64,000 nucleotides of DNA, from the NCBI GenBank assembly GCA_030386875.1, contig CM059562.1, positions 77,372,095-77,436,094 of the forward strand, written 5' to 3'. The position numbers and the translations under genes were made by a program. Below, piece by piece: positions 23,401 through 35,090 of the stretch. The notes under the pieces were generated by a model, which had not been told where the DNA came from, did no database searches, and saw only the letters and a list, made by a program, of their open reading frames with translations. The stretch is from Morinoia aosen. Its lineage: Eukaryota; Arthropoda; Malacostraca; Amphipoda; Talitridae. Position 1 is the stretch's first letter. Each line of letters starts with the position of its first letter.

Positions 23401-25429
23401 GAATAATAATCGGCAATTACAGTACATATACTAAAAAGAAAAGGTACTCACCGACGCTAGCTGACCCACTTACTCAGCGCGTTTCAGTGCGCTATTTTGC
23501 CTCGGTGAGATGTGGTGCGGGCGTAATGGGGTTTTTAAACACCATCAAATGCTAAGGAATCTTTATAATGGAGCACCCTGGTACAAAAAATTAATCGTAA
23601 TTTACTGGCACTGTAAGTAACGCATATTGACAAATACTACTCTGCCTAATTGACCGGTCAATTCCCTCAAGTAAATTACACACGGAACACATACAATGAA
23701 ATAATGCCTAACTGATGGGTCGGCGCACTCCAACGTCAACAATGGATTGTCATTTAGCCTCGGATCACAAGTTCTGTCACCCCAGAGCAGCTTCAGTTCA
23801 TTCCCTGTTTCTCACACAGTGCATAAATTGTCTTTGGACGTTCTTATGAAGAAGTCGTACATGCAATCAATAGGAGAAAGGAAAGCCGCCCTCCTGTGGA
23901 GCAACAAAATTTTTAACAATCACTTTGATTCTACAATTTTCTCATACATATATATATATGCACATATTCCACATTTAATTCAAATGCTCCAACTCTCTTT
24001 TACGTTACATGAACCTATCGTTTCCAGCGATATCTATCGTAACAAAAAGAACGAGCCTTACCCGCCCTTACGAAGTTATTAACATTTTTCTTTGAACAAC
24101 CTCCACTTTACGGAATCTTCTTTCCTCTGCAAAAAGTAAAAAAAAATGTAAACCCTTAATTTGTTGATTCAAGACATTATGATTTCACATGATTATGTTT
24201 CTTATAATCAAATTCGTACATAAAACCAAGATAAATTGTGCATGTAAAAGTTCAAAATGCACTGATAACATGTTGGAATAAATGAAACATAGAATTTCTA
24301 AGCGTTTTATATAACTCATCACCACTTTTAGCGAGTTATAAGAAATGAAAAATGCCACGCAGAGCGAAGAGAGCTGATTTGATTTTTTTGAAACCACTTC
24401 CATGAATTGCTCTTCACATGATTTCACTCAACTCACCACCGACATTAGTTCTGCCTTGAAACTGTCTCATACGAACTTTAATTTACCGTCGTGTGAAATT
24501 TCTCGGGAAAAACATCAGAACTCTTAACTGTGTATGTGTATTTTCAACGAAATGCTCGAGTTTTCTGTAATGAATATGCATAAATATTGAACATAATTTT
24601 TCTGCCTTTAATAGAAAGCATAAAGAACCAAGGCTTAATCTCACAAAATAGAGTAACAGGAGAGGGGTTACACCTTATGTTATAAGGCATACTGATGCTT
24701 TAGTGCTAGTATGTACACATGAACGGAAAATGTACAACATTAGTGTTGGTTAGCTGAGAAGGCTTGCGGTCGCTAGATTCTAATTTGTGGAACAGTCAAA
24801 TATGGTGAATCAATGCAGTGTTTTTATAGTTTATGTGACAATTTAATCCATGTCATTTTTATGCAAGAATTTAAATGACGGATACTAGACAGTTCAGATT
24901 TATAAAGAAGAATGAACCAAAGACTACCGAGTAATGAAAGATGAGTACTCAGGACAAATGTACGATATTTAGATTATTTTGAAGGAATAGTATTCATATA
25001 TTCACCATGATGAATTTTATGTCAAATGCCTTGCGATGTTACTTCTATGTTTGATAAGCAGCGTCCTTAAGTAATGTGCGTTAAATTTTTTTTTATCGTC
25101 TGAGATATACATAACAAGGATCGTTTCTCGAATTCAACACTAGTATAACACATGTATTTTAAATAAAATTGATTCGATTATTCTCTTAGGCGAGGACATT
25201 ATAGACTCTGAGCCAATGGAGTGGTGTCAACAATGAGTTTTTAATTTACAGTTACCGTTGTCGACAGACAAATTGTTCGGATGACTCCGGATGTGACAGT
25301 TCTCTTGCAACACCATAAATCGTCGCTGTAGATTTCCAAAATCACATCTGTTCGATTCCAAAATATCAGTGCTGACCTTAATTTTCTGAACCACATCATA
25401 GTGTGGCTCTTGTTGCGCGACGGTTTTGC
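20411..25429. other. No gene recognised; a few G+C-rich, structured patches
   Basis: Short frames only. About 22560-22720 is a G+C-rich island with inverted repeats, listed separately. About 23440-23530 is also G+C-rich; on the minus strand it contains GTCG followed by GTGAGTACC (about 23460-23448), a good splice-donor match, but no reading frame supports an exon. A short (TA)n lies at about 23946-23959. Confidence 0.45.
22562..22716. other. G+C-rich island with nested inverted repeats
   Basis: CGGCCGTTA at about 22564 pairs with TAACGGCCG at about 22707. Between them GGGCGA-TACG-TCGCCC (22644-22659) forms a perfect six-pair hairpin with a four-base loop. The island stands out from A+T-rich flanks. 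It may be a conserved regulatory element or a structured RNA; only composition and symmetry are seen. Confidence 0.35.
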
Positions 25430-25835
25430 CCCTAATCGGACCCATATCCTTGTCAGGGCTTTTGGCTCGACAAAGCCTCAGCTTGGGACAATACCTCCAC
25501 ACCTAAAAAGCCATTGCTGCTTGTACTGCCCCCGTACAAGGAAAAGCTCCCTTGCTTTGGCAAAGACACTGTTCCTTCCAAAGTTTCTACTCTAAGCAAA
25601 CCTATGCTCCGACAAAGCACTATCTAAGATAAACCCCAGTACCAGACAAAGTGCCCTTGCCCTCTACAGGGCCCTTGGCTCCGACAAAGCCCCTACCCCG
25701 GAAAAAACCCTGTCCCAGATAAAGTCCAAGCACCAGACAAAGTCCCAGCACCAGACAAAGTCCCAGTACCAGACAAAGCCCCTGGCCCAGACAAAGCCCC
25801 TGGCCCAACAAAGCCCGTGTCCCGACAGGGCCCCG
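25430..25835. repeat. 18-bp minisatellite with diverged flanking copies
   Basis: CCAGACAAAG-type motifs start at 25715, 25733, 25751, 25769, 25787 and 25805, exactly 18 bases apart, with spacer AGTCCCAGCA or CCCCTGGC. To the left GACAAAGC or GACAAAGTGCCC recurs irregularly back to about 25470, suggesting older copies. Because 18 is a multiple of three, the minus strand shows repeated Gly, Thr, Leu and Ser residues in open frames; I regard these as by-products, not a gene. Confidence 0.85.
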
Positions 25836-28800
25836 CTGCGAGCTGCAGAGTCCGACAGCTCTGCAGTGCTGGTCGTCGGACACTCAAATGGTGTCTGGAG
25901 AGTAATGTCCAGAGCTAACAGCTTTGTTTTCCCAGAGGTAATTTCCTCGGAAGCAGCTCCTTTGCTGAGCTCCTGGCAAATAAAGAGGCAATGCATACAC
26001 TTGGACCAGAAGATTCAGCGTGTGAGCCTTAATGGAGTTATCAGGCGCTCGTTGTGAGCAAGATATCGCAATGAAAATCGCGAGCAGTTATTTGTGCTAT
26101 GGGGGTAATGTGGAGCTTTACCTGTGCAAAATTAGGGACCAGCAAAAAGGAAGGGAGTAATTTCAGCATCATTCCATGCATTTTTCTCTAAACGGGCTTC
26201 TTCTATAGTGCATGTGAAGTTAAGAATATTGGAGGAAATTTATGAGAAAGTTTAAAATGTTCCTCCATTTACACATTTCCTAGCGAAACCATTGCAATGT
26301 CAGGCCTCTGTAAAATCTTCCCTGTGTTTGATTCTAACCTATGACGATCAGAGAAACGCTATTGCAGATTTCGTTCTGTGGAATGACGTTCAGAATTTGG
26401 GGCATTGTGGACCAAATGCCACATAATCCAGCAACTTTGATCACGTACAGCACTTGAGTTCTTCAGCGTGACGCTCTCGGTCTGCTGATCTAACGACGAT
26501 CATCCTTTACTGTTTGGACGCTGCGTTCTCTCCTTCAGTCTATCATCCCTGGAACAGCATGAAAAATATCCGGATTCACGCGCTCATTTTTAAAAGCTCC
26601 ATCGGTCTGGCGTATTTTTCCAGTGTGAGAGTTTAACGTATTTTCGTCGGTCTCTCTTGTGAGCCCTGACGGCCGCTGATAAACTATGACCGATCCGACG
26701 GGCGCGGCCGTGGTCAGTTTGCTCTCGCTCTCCCGACATTGTGGGACTAGGTTTTCTAGTCCAGGAAATATTGCACCATACTTGCAGAGTGAAATTGAAT
26801 GATTTCGCAGCCTACGAAGCTCAGTTCATACGTTACAAAGTGAAACTTGGAGATTTTGTAGTATATGATGCGCAGTTCATAAGTGTACGATGTGCATGCA
26901 AGTCACTGCTAATCATGTGTCTTAGTCTTCAAGTCTTGATTATAAGCTATGCGCAGATTAACACGGAGGTCGTGATGTGAGCCGCCGGTGTAGACAGGGG
27001 GACTTTTCATAATGCTGGTGACCGACCAGTAGTCGCAAATTCTATTTTCATAAATTCTTAATCAAAGCTAAATGAAGTAGCCACCAGGTTAATGTTTGCC
27101 ATTTTCAAAATTAGTTGCTACAATTCACTTTAAATTTGAGTTGAATATTGAACTTCAGTTTAACGAATGTCGGTCAACGCGTTAAGTGGAGCAGCTAGGG
27201 AAGACTTTAGTAATTTCTCCAACGCTGTCGAGTGGGCCGATCAACCGAAGGCGTAGACAAGAGCGGGCGGCAAGTCATAGCGGAAAATAGACAGTACTAA
27301 AAAGTTTTTCGTGAAGTCCAGCGACTTGCGAAATTCAAATCGGCTTTTATCGAGCGTTATTTTCATTTGGCTATCGAATAGGCACATGCAATGAAAGCGC
27401 TTTGATTTTCAAACCAGCGTTTCAATCCGTATCGTTTTATTTTGCTGGTCCTCGGTCAATAGTTATTTTTTCACCAATTTATTCACGTCACAAATTAATA
27501 GCAGTTGAAGTACTATCTCCATTTTGTGTTCACTATCTCAACATCCAGTCTTAAAAAAGCCGTACCTGGAGAACATTTTATAGAAACCGAAGATAATGGT
27601 TTATTTTAACGCAGATGAATGCATTCAGTATACTCCTGCACTTTTTGCCGTATTTTCAAAATTAAGGCTGTTTTTTTGTTGAGGGGTAGGACGAAAATAA
27701 TACTTTTGAGTTTCTCGTTTTCCTAAGCGTAGTTCCCGGCTCACTTTGAAAAGCATACAACGTTTTCGAATTATGTTCTGAAGTAAGAACTCATAGGCAG
27801 ACAAAATTATTTTAAATAGACCATCTCTATCGAATGCAGGCTACTCCAAGCAAGCACTCTGGCGAATGCAGGCTACCCCTCTAGCGTTACAGGCTGTAAT
27901 AACTTACGTTAGTGAACGCAGAAATGAAAAAAAAAATTATCACTCGCGCAGATCTGCCTTTTCTGAGTTTCAGTCCTTTTCTTTTAAGTCATGAATACAA
28001 ACGTCGACGATTCAATTCTAACGAAAGGGAAAATCGTTTTATTAAGAAAATGAAATTTCAGGGGTAGTAAACTTCCTCATTTGAAATGTGGGACACTTCC
28101 CATAAAAGTAGAACACGTACACAACAACTCAGTTCTAGTTGGATTGCAATGAGCCGAAGGCAAAATGTTTGCATGTTGGTGGACAAAATGTTGTAATCAG
28201 TGTCATCATCTCAACAAAGTTAGGAATGAATGCTGTAATATATCTTGAAGCTTAAGTAACTTACCTTCGATATCAAGAAACGAGGTATCGATAGAAAGAG
28301 TTGGGAGAAAAGCCGATCTGCAGAGCTGATCACGGCGGGAGCGGCTTTCCCGTCGTTCATACAACAGAATCCGGGAGGTGGTATTCACAGTAATTACCAA
28401 GGCTCGGGCCTTAATGTTCCGAGTCATTTTCCAGCAGAAATCATGGCATTTCGTCTGGTAAGGAGAATCCGGCTTGATTATGTAGCTCAGTGACCGGCCG
28501 AGCAGTGTAAATTATTCTTGTAGTTGAGCTTCTTGCAAGAGTTGAGTCGTACGAGTTTGAATGAAATTTATGCCTTTTTTTAATTAAATGGCACCCCATT
28601 TCAAGAGCGTGTGTCGCTGCACTTGACTGTCGCCATTAAAAACACAAAATATAAGTTGCCCTTTGGTCACATCAAGAATTAACGCTGGGAGACAATTTTT
28701 AAATTTCTTTCCTGCTCTCATGTCGCGTTGAGAGTCAACTTCGTTGGATAATTCTGCAATTGCATTCGCACTGTCTTAATCATGTAATTACCATTTAAAT

Positions 28801-30866
28801 TTATTCTCGGCTCTGGATCTTACTCAGGATTTGCACTGCTAGATTATCTTCTGGAAATTCTTGCCATAGGGCAAAGGTGGTGGTGTGCTTCTCGCGCAAT
28901 CTCACGCACGCATCTCCATCTGCGCGCTCACCTAATAGCGTTAAGTCGCGCCTCCCCTGATGGATCACCGTCAACTGCAAATGGAGGCGATTTTTCTCGG
29001 GATAAGCAATGGGAAGTTCAACTCAAATTTACTGGCATCGCTCAGCAGAGTATCAGATCTCAAATTTGGATGACTATTTTTCATCGCATGACTGATGTGA
29101 ACATGGTGAGCTTGTAAAATTAGCGAAGGTTTGGTACCTAATTGGCTCGATGAATTCAAAGCGAGCCAGTCTCGGTGTGCTGGGATCCAAGGGGTTGTTT
29201 CGCCGTAAGCCGTCGTCAGAGAAGACTGCTACACTAAAAAAGAAAACCCATTTACGTTGCTTGGTGTAATTAATGAGCTGGGCAGAATACAGTCATAATC
29301 TCATGCAGATATTTGCGATGATATCTGAGTTGGGTTGCCTAAATCTCAGCTGCCCAATTAGGGAAGTTAAGCTAATTAATTTACAGGTAATTTTTCACCA
29401 GAAGAACATGAAGAGCGACTTGCGACGATGTACTTTTCAGGATTCCAGTTATTTATGCGCGCACTTTTAGTAGTCTGATTTTTCCGAGAATTACCATAAC
29501 GAATAATAAATATCACATGAAAAACGCAGTGTGCTGGCCAATTGAAGCCGAGATAAAAAGATGTATTGTTTCAAGAAATACAAGTGTATAAATATGATAT
29601 TCATATCTTAGCATTGAGATATCCTCTTGTAACTGTAAGAAACTCATTTAGTATTTAAAAAAAATTCTTAACATGAGAGGCTCGCTCACACAAGCTTCTA
29701 AAGCACTATGTACAAACATTTTACAACATAATTCCTACACAATATAATGCAAGTTACGACGGAATTGAAAATCGTATTCCTCTGAAATAACTGAATATCA
29801 CCTAGAGGGGTTTTCAGAATACTAGAGAACTCTGTGCAGAAGCGTTTACAAATCCAGTAGTGTTTGCTTTCCATGAATTTCTTTCAGCTTATCATTTCTA
29901 GCAAACCCTCGACATACCTTCTGTTTGGCACTGAAGTAAAGCCCCCGCGTAATTGTGCCATGAGTAACTTTTATTCAGAGGAGGACCCTTGAAGGAGCTC
30001 GCCGAAGACGGCCTGACTCTTGTTGCTGCCGCGTCGCATCCCCTTCAGGTGTACAGCTGAGGCAGTCGCAGGCATGTCTAGAGGCTTGGTGACTCTCAAG
30101 AGCTCTTCCAGTCAGACATCGAGATGTTCATTAAAAGAATACACTAAACGAGAAGGCGAACAAAAATACGCTAAGAAGAACTCTCGAAGCTCTTCAGGGA
30201 CTTCTCACACAACGTTCTCGAAACACGCAAAGGGGGAATTTTTCCAGCGAGCTGCGTTTCTACACTGATAACATTCTGGAGTTTAGAGCTCGTGAAGCCA
30301 TGGAATCTTATTGCGTGAAACGATTCCCCTGCACACAGCATGAGCCTGTAAAGCTACACGTTTTCGTCGCAAATTTAATTTGAGTTGGGCTCCCGGATTA
30401 AGTTTTTTAAGAGTGACAGAGATGAATTTAGTGATCACAGCGCAAGAGATTTAAAATGTAATTCCAGGTAACACCTGACACTCTACTGGGTGGTCTCTCC
30501 TGTACAGTTTGTAATTTATCCTTCCCTTTCGCTCGTCGCTGGGCCATTGCCGATGCAAACAACTGAAATCTCTTTTTAATTGTCATCCCTGAAGTCTTTG
30601 TGCCTGGCAGACGCCCATGGTGAGACGAAGAGGATTAAAGGACTTACGGAAGTGTTTTTTTATGCTCTAGATGGGTTGGCGAATGTCATTTTAGCGATGT
30701 CGTTTGTGCTCTATTTTTGGTGCGATATGTGCCAAGTCACCGAGACAGAGATGGAGAATGACACGCCTCTGCTCGCGTAACGATCTCCATTGTCTACGAC
30801 GAGCGTCTCGGAGCCTGCGGCCGTGCGATCATTGAAGCTTGTAACTTTGATCTTCAGTTCAGCTTT
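25836..30866. other. No gene recognised apart from a 51-bp duplication
   Basis: Mixed composition with short frames. G+C-rich patches lie at about 26500-26710 and 28300-28420. Only the 26789-26881 duplication is distinctive. From 29960 to 30270 one plus-strand frame of 82 codons is open but shows no family signature. Confidence 0.45.
26789..26881 (+). repeat. 51-bp in-frame duplication with coding-like substitutions
   Basis: GTGAAATTGAATGATTTC at 26789 and GTGAAACTTGGAGATTTT at 26840 begin two copies 51 bases (17 codons) apart. In the plus frame the copies read VKLNDFAAYEAQFI and VKLGDFVVYDAQFI. Most changes are third-position or conservative (Ala/Val, Glu/Asp), as expected if the duplication evolved under protein selection. 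The frame is open from about 26741 to 26980, but nothing else in it is recognisable. It could be a remnant of a repeat protein or a chance pattern. Confidence 0.35.
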
Positions 30867-31045
30867 GTGAGTTTACGGGTACTATATTTTCAAGTTTTGT
30901 GCGTGTTCGATTATTGTATTTAATAATTTTGAGTCTTGTGAGTAGGCACGGTTGCTGCAGTTAGGTGCTTCAACGTTCAAGTTTTACGAGTGTACGGTTG
31001 GGTACTATCAAAGTTAATGGGTGCCCGGTTACTGTAGTTTGCTCT
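30867..31045. repeat. Degenerate repeats of GTGAGTGTACGGTTACT type
   Basis: Related words at 30867 (GTGAGTTTACGGGTACTAT), 30948 (GTGAGTAGGCACGGTTGCTG), 30987 (GAGTGTACGGTTGGGTACTA) and 31017 (GGGTGCCCGGTTACTGTAG) are irregularly spaced. The same family appears at 35091-35170, beyond the LTR element. Confidence 0.5.
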
Positions 31046-31185
31046 TCCGATGTTCAGTTGAGGCTTGTTTTAATTTTGGCTTTAATTTCCAGTTTGGCCT
31101 TAATTTTCAAATTTTTAATAACAATTAAAAAGGAACAAACAAAAAATATTTATTATCAGTGGAATATAAGAAATTTAGTTTGACG

Positions 31186-32735
31186 GCTCATCTGCGCCGT
31201 CATTTGTCCCGCGCGCGGTTCAGGCGCTACTTCGGTAGCATGTTTCCAACAGATGCGATCGACACCCTGGTAGAGCAGGACTGAGGTTACGGCAGCCGCG
31301 TGTTAGGGAGGCGGCGCGGTGCTCATAGTGCAGCAAGTGGCAGTGGCTGAGGTTCCTTCATCTTCCTAAAATCTAACTTCAACTATCGTTATGTTGGTGT
31401 GCCTGTGACCTGTTTAAGTTATTTCTTTGATTGTCAGGGTTCACGTTTAATTATTCACTGCAGGCTCACCTTAGTACGTCTGGGGAACATCCTCCATCGG
31501 TGAATTTAGCATAGTTTGTTTGGGGTCTAGTAGGGTTAGAGTGGAGGATTAGGTTTCTTTCTCTCTAACTTTTTCCTAAGCAGATGAACCTTCAACTGTT
31601 CATCCTGTCCTTACGGTGAGCCTGACTACCACTATCCCCTCATCTTTGATAGGGTTTCAAATTTCTCTAACCTCTGAAAGTGGCGTTCCTAGGCCCACTG
31701 GGCTGAATCAATCAGCTTAGGTGAGTTGTGCCCTAGTTTTGTGAAGTCGTGCTCAAATATTGCTTTAATCGTTTCACACTATTTAACCCACGAATTGCTA
31801 CCTAGGCGCCAATTAACGGATTAACTCTTCAACAGTATCTCCTACATCATTCCACTGGTCAAACTGCCTCTGCCGCGTGTACTACTGCTGCTGCTGCCGC
31901 GTGTACTACTGCTACTGCTGCCGCGTGTACTACTGCTACTGCAACAGTCTCTACCGCTGCGTCCATCGATGCCGTTTCTACTGTTGCCCTTTCTGCTCTG
32001 ATAGTAGCGGGCTCGCACCTGAACTCCTGTGGCCCTGTTCAGAGACCTCAAGTTGCCGGCTCTGCACTACCTTGGTTATGCGAGCTGCAGCCGTCCTGCT
32101 ATGTCTCGTCGTCGCTCTCATTGCGTTTTTTGTTCTTGTTGAGTTGCGTTCAGTTAAAATTAACTTTTAACAATAATTGTTCTTGTTCAACTTAAAATTA
32201 CATTTAGTTCACAAAAGAACTACAATGTCGAATAAAAAGTAAATAGCTTCGCTGGATAAGCGTAAAATCCTTATTATTACCTTTACTACTATTGTGTAAG
32301 GTTGCCACGGAAAAATTCCTTACAGGAATCATTACTGAGAATTATTACAATGAACGGATTGAAGTGCAGCTAATTGTAAGCCAGACTGAGTTTGGTGATT
32401 TCTAAGGCTCTTATGGAAACCGTATACTACTTTTAAAATTTCGTTTGACTTGAATACTTTGCTTAAACGCACACCAGACTGATCGAATGGTTGTTTATTG
32501 TGAACAGATGAACAATGATATCAATCAAATTTGCTACCTATATTATGCAATGAAACACGCGAGAACTGCGTGTTGAATATAAATTTAGGATAACTTTTAT
32601 TTCAGAGCAATTAGCCCATCATTTTGATTCGTCGAATGAAAAGGAGATAGCTCTCACTAGCTACCTTCATCAGTAATGTTATTAAAAATAAAGCTGAAGA
32701 CTCTTTATCAATGCTCCAAAACCTTTTTACATATG
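31186..32735. other. Non-coding or unclassified; possible retroelement leader
   Basis: About 31186-31350 is a G+C-rich block. The sequence to about 31850 is unremarkable. From about 31840 to 32170 all three plus frames are open over long stretches because of a short CTG-rich array, so none can be preferred. A non-LTR element 5' region would look like this, but no motif proves it. Confidence 0.3.
31871..31942. repeat. 24-bp tandem array, three copies
   Basis: TGCCGCGTGTACTACTGCT begins at 31871, 31895 and 31919. The unit is a multiple of three, so it keeps frames open (Ser-Ser-Thr-Arg-Gly on the minus strand). Confidence 0.9.
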
Positions 32736-33124
32736 TGTAGTATCGTGGTTTTTCATCACGATACGAGGTTTAGTAACTGTAGCTGCAAACTACAGTATCG
32801 GTAGCTTTAACTACCGTATCAGAAGCCTTAACTTCAAGGAGTAGGAGAAGGAAACTCTTAGCTAGGTTCTTATTCTTATACTGGCTCATCGATACACCGA
32901 CTCTGCTTCTAAGCTATAGCGCTCGGAAGTTAAACAAGGCTCTTCCGGTGCATGCCAATGCGATGCGCCCCGATGGCACGGCTTCCGGCGGAGGTCGCAC
33001 TACGACATGTGACCTGAACGCGATAAGGCATCCGGCAAGACGTAATCACAGGTCCACCGGTTACGCGCCAACCTCATCTCCGGAAATCCCATAAACACAA
33101 CGATGCCTGCTTCACAATATAACA
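32736..33124 (-). repeat. 3' LTR of the Gypsy-type element
   Basis: 389 bp, same ends as the other copy. The terminal part (32737-32823) has three stem-loops in a row: GTATCGTG/CACGATAC, CTGTAG/CTACAG and CGGTAG/CTACCG. All three are identical in both LTRs. Confidence 0.93.
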
Positions 33125-33139
33125 ACTTCCCTCCCTTTA
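33125..33139 (-). promoter_or_regulatory. Polypurine tract of the LTR element
   Basis: AAAGGGAGGGAAGT directly precedes the TGTTATATTG start of the 3' LTR on the minus strand, the expected place for plus-strand priming. Confidence 0.85.
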
Positions 33140-33252
33140 GATGAATATACATGACAAAAAGAAGGGAGAGTTCAACAACCCATTCGCATTACAGGTTTAG
33201 TTACTCCACTTGATCCACGAGGTTCATTTTGCACAGGTGAACTGCTAACAGG

Positions 33253-33909
33253 CTACAAAGCAGGAGTCTCTGTTTCCCCACTACGGATAGATCCCAAATT
33301 ACTGTGCAACAACTGATTTGAATGTCTCTTCCAGATTACATATAATGCTAATATTTGTATATGAAAGATATTAACAGCCACTTTACTAACAATAATTCCC
33401 TTCACCCACTTTGGACCCCTTCTTAAATTCAGAGCAAGAACATGATCACCGACATCAAATTGAGTTACATACATAGGCTTAGACCTGGACACAGAATATT
33501 TAGGATGAACTCTAACTCTGGAAGTAACAAATTTACGATTGTTGAGCGCAACAGAGGGAGTAAGTTTTGTGACACTTTGAGGAATACAATGTGACTGAAA
33601 TAACGCGTAATTAGTTTGTACATCAGAGAAATTATGAACATAGTTACCGTCACAAGTATCGTTCCTAGGCTTTTGCAGAATAACTTCGTTCTTCCGCTGT
33701 AGAGGCTCACTTGAACTCTTCTTTGACACATCTTCTCTTCCGACGTTGCACTGACCACCGCTCCTTTCCAGCTGCACTATGTAAGTGGGAGCTGCGTCAA
33801 ATTCTTCTCGAGTAGGTCCCTTTCGTGTAGGCTTAACAGGAGGAGGCCGTGCTGTAGTTGTAGATTTGCAAACTTTAAAAATGTGGCCTATTTTCCACAT
33901 TTTTTGCAT
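33253..33909 (-). pseudogene. Gag tail joined to integrase C-terminus (deletion product), 218 codons open
   Basis: The longest frame in the window. Residues 9-14 are the His and last Cys of the second gag zinc knuckle; its first two Cys lie in another frame. Residues 20-60 are a Pro/Lys-rich gag tail. Residues about 151-200 match the C-terminal module of Gypsy integrases: FDVGDHVLAL, then RRGPKWVKG, then WKRHSNQL, corresponding to the family's GPKW...W+RHxxQL pattern. Residues about 60-150 are unassigned and hold the deletion junction. Catalytic integrase, reverse transcriptase and protease are absent, so this is a remnant and not a working enzyme. The codon called as start is simply the first ATG after the frameshift. 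Confidence 0.85.
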
Positions 33910-34543
33910 TTTAATAATTTAATTTCAAGGCATAGCCATTCTTTGTAAGGTGCTTCTGCCTAGTTCCGCAGCGAATACATATGTAATTCGGCTGTAGTTT
34001 TTCTGTAATGAAAAACGATGAAGATGAATCCTTACGAATAATATCTGGAGCGTCGAAGCTTTACTGTTGAAGGACTTGCTGTCACACTTCTGTAGAACCG
34101 CGCTGAGAATTTGCGCTGAATGTAGACCGGCCACAAAAGCATCTCTCAAGAGACGATCGCGACCGCACTTTTCGTAGTTGCACGAAGATGCTAAGTCATT
34201 TAACGTTTTAGCATAACTTTGTATGGATTCATTAACACTTTGCTCTCTGTTTAGAAATGTAACAGATGCGCCGACGGTGGATTTCTTGATTTTAAATTGT
34301 TGTATTAACTTTCCTTCAAGTTCCTCATATGTAGCATCAGTGAGTAACGTAGGTTAAATTCTTCGTTGTAGATCAGTAATGATGTCTACAGGCGAAGCTT
34401 CAACTATAATACTAGCTTTGTTACCACCATTGTTTCCCGCCTTCTGAAGAACGTCTGCTCACTGTACTTGAATCGTTGTAGACATTACTCACTGTTTCCA
34501 CTTCAACGTCGAATGGAGGACAGCAAACTGTAGAATGCGCCAT
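33837..34543 (-). pseudogene. gag: Broken gag gene of the Gypsy-type element
   Basis: An ATG at 34543-34541 opens a frame of about 40 codons ending at a stop. A second frame then carries a clear Gypsy-type capsid segment from about 34330 to 34060, with TYEEL, an SVNESIQSY stretch and RDRLLRDAFVAGL, as in the retrotransposon gag domain of arthropod Gypsy elements. Near 33982-33938 lies a CX2CX4H zinc-knuckle whose last Cys reads Gly. A second CX2CX4HX4C knuckle at about 33909-33868 is split between two frames by a frameshift. Several stops and shifts mean no full Gag can be made. It normally forms the virus-like particle shell and binds element RNA. Confidence 0.85.
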
Positions 34544-34586
34544 CTTAATTCAGAACGCTTGTAACGTTCAAATTTACTTTGGAGAC

Positions 34587-34604
34587 TCGAAATTCTCGTC
34601 GCCA
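34587..34604 (-). promoter_or_regulatory. Primer-binding site of the LTR element
   Basis: Two bases inside the 5' LTR the minus strand reads TGGCGACGAGAATTTCGA. TGG pairs with the CCA end that primes reverse transcription. I cannot say which tRNA matches. Confidence 0.7.
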
Positions 34605-34606
34605 TT

Positions 34607-34995
34607 TGTAGTATCGTGGTTTTTCATCACGATACGAGGTTTAGTAACTGTAGCTGCAAACTACAGTATCGGTAGCTTTAACTACCGTATCAGAAGCCTT
34701 AACTTCAAGGAGTAGGAGAAGGAAACTCTTAGCTAGGTTCCTATTCTTGTACTGGCTCATCGATACACCGACTCTGCTTCTAAGCTATAGCGCTCGGAAG
34801 TTAAACAAGGCTCTTCCGGTGCATGCCAATGCGATGCGCCCCGATGGCACGGCTTCCGGCGGAGGTCGCACTACGACATGTGACCTGAACGCGATAAGGC
34901 ATCCGGCAAGACGTAATCACAGGTCCTTCGGTGACGCGCCAACCTCATCTCCGGAAATCCCATAAACACAACGATGCCTACTTCACAATATAACA
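34607..34995 (-). repeat. 5' LTR of the Gypsy-type element
   Basis: 389 bp, upstream LTR in the minus orientation. It starts TGTTATATTGTGAAG and ends CGATACTACA. A TATA-like AGTATAAGAATAAG lies in its second half. The last ~95 bases contain three hairpins, described with the other LTR. Confidence 0.93.
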
Positions 34996-35090
34996 AAATG
35001 GATCTCAGAAGGTATCGGGTTCCTAGCCCTAATTTCTAATGAGATCGGGTTTTGTTATGATAAGGGAATATGAATTCACTATTAAGTTTA

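Larger units (their letters stand above)
32736..34995 (-). mobile_element. Non-autonomous (internally deleted) Ty3/Gypsy-type LTR retrotransposon
   Basis: Two direct 389-bp repeats (32736-33124 and 34607-34995) begin TGTAGTATCG and end ATATAACA on the plus strand, i.e. TG...CA ends in the element's minus orientation. By eye they differ at about 6 of 389 positions, pointing to a fairly recent insertion. Reading the minus strand, a primer-binding site follows the upstream LTR after two bases and a purine tract abuts the downstream LTR. The 1.48-kb interior keeps gag remnants and the integrase C-terminus; protease, reverse transcriptase, RNase H and most of integrase are gone. The flanking pentamers ATATG (32731-32735) and AAATG (34996-35000) could be a target duplication with one change. 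Mobilisation would need enzymes from an intact relative. Confidence 0.93.

Noticed and set aside
25620..25996. Gly/Leu-rich repeat protein on the minus strand
   Set aside because: The repetition follows the 18-bp minisatellite, and three alternative frames are also open.
34747..34965. 72-codon frame in the LTR as a host gene
   Set aside because: It lies within the LTR and is present, with differences, in the other LTR; it belongs to the retrotransposon.
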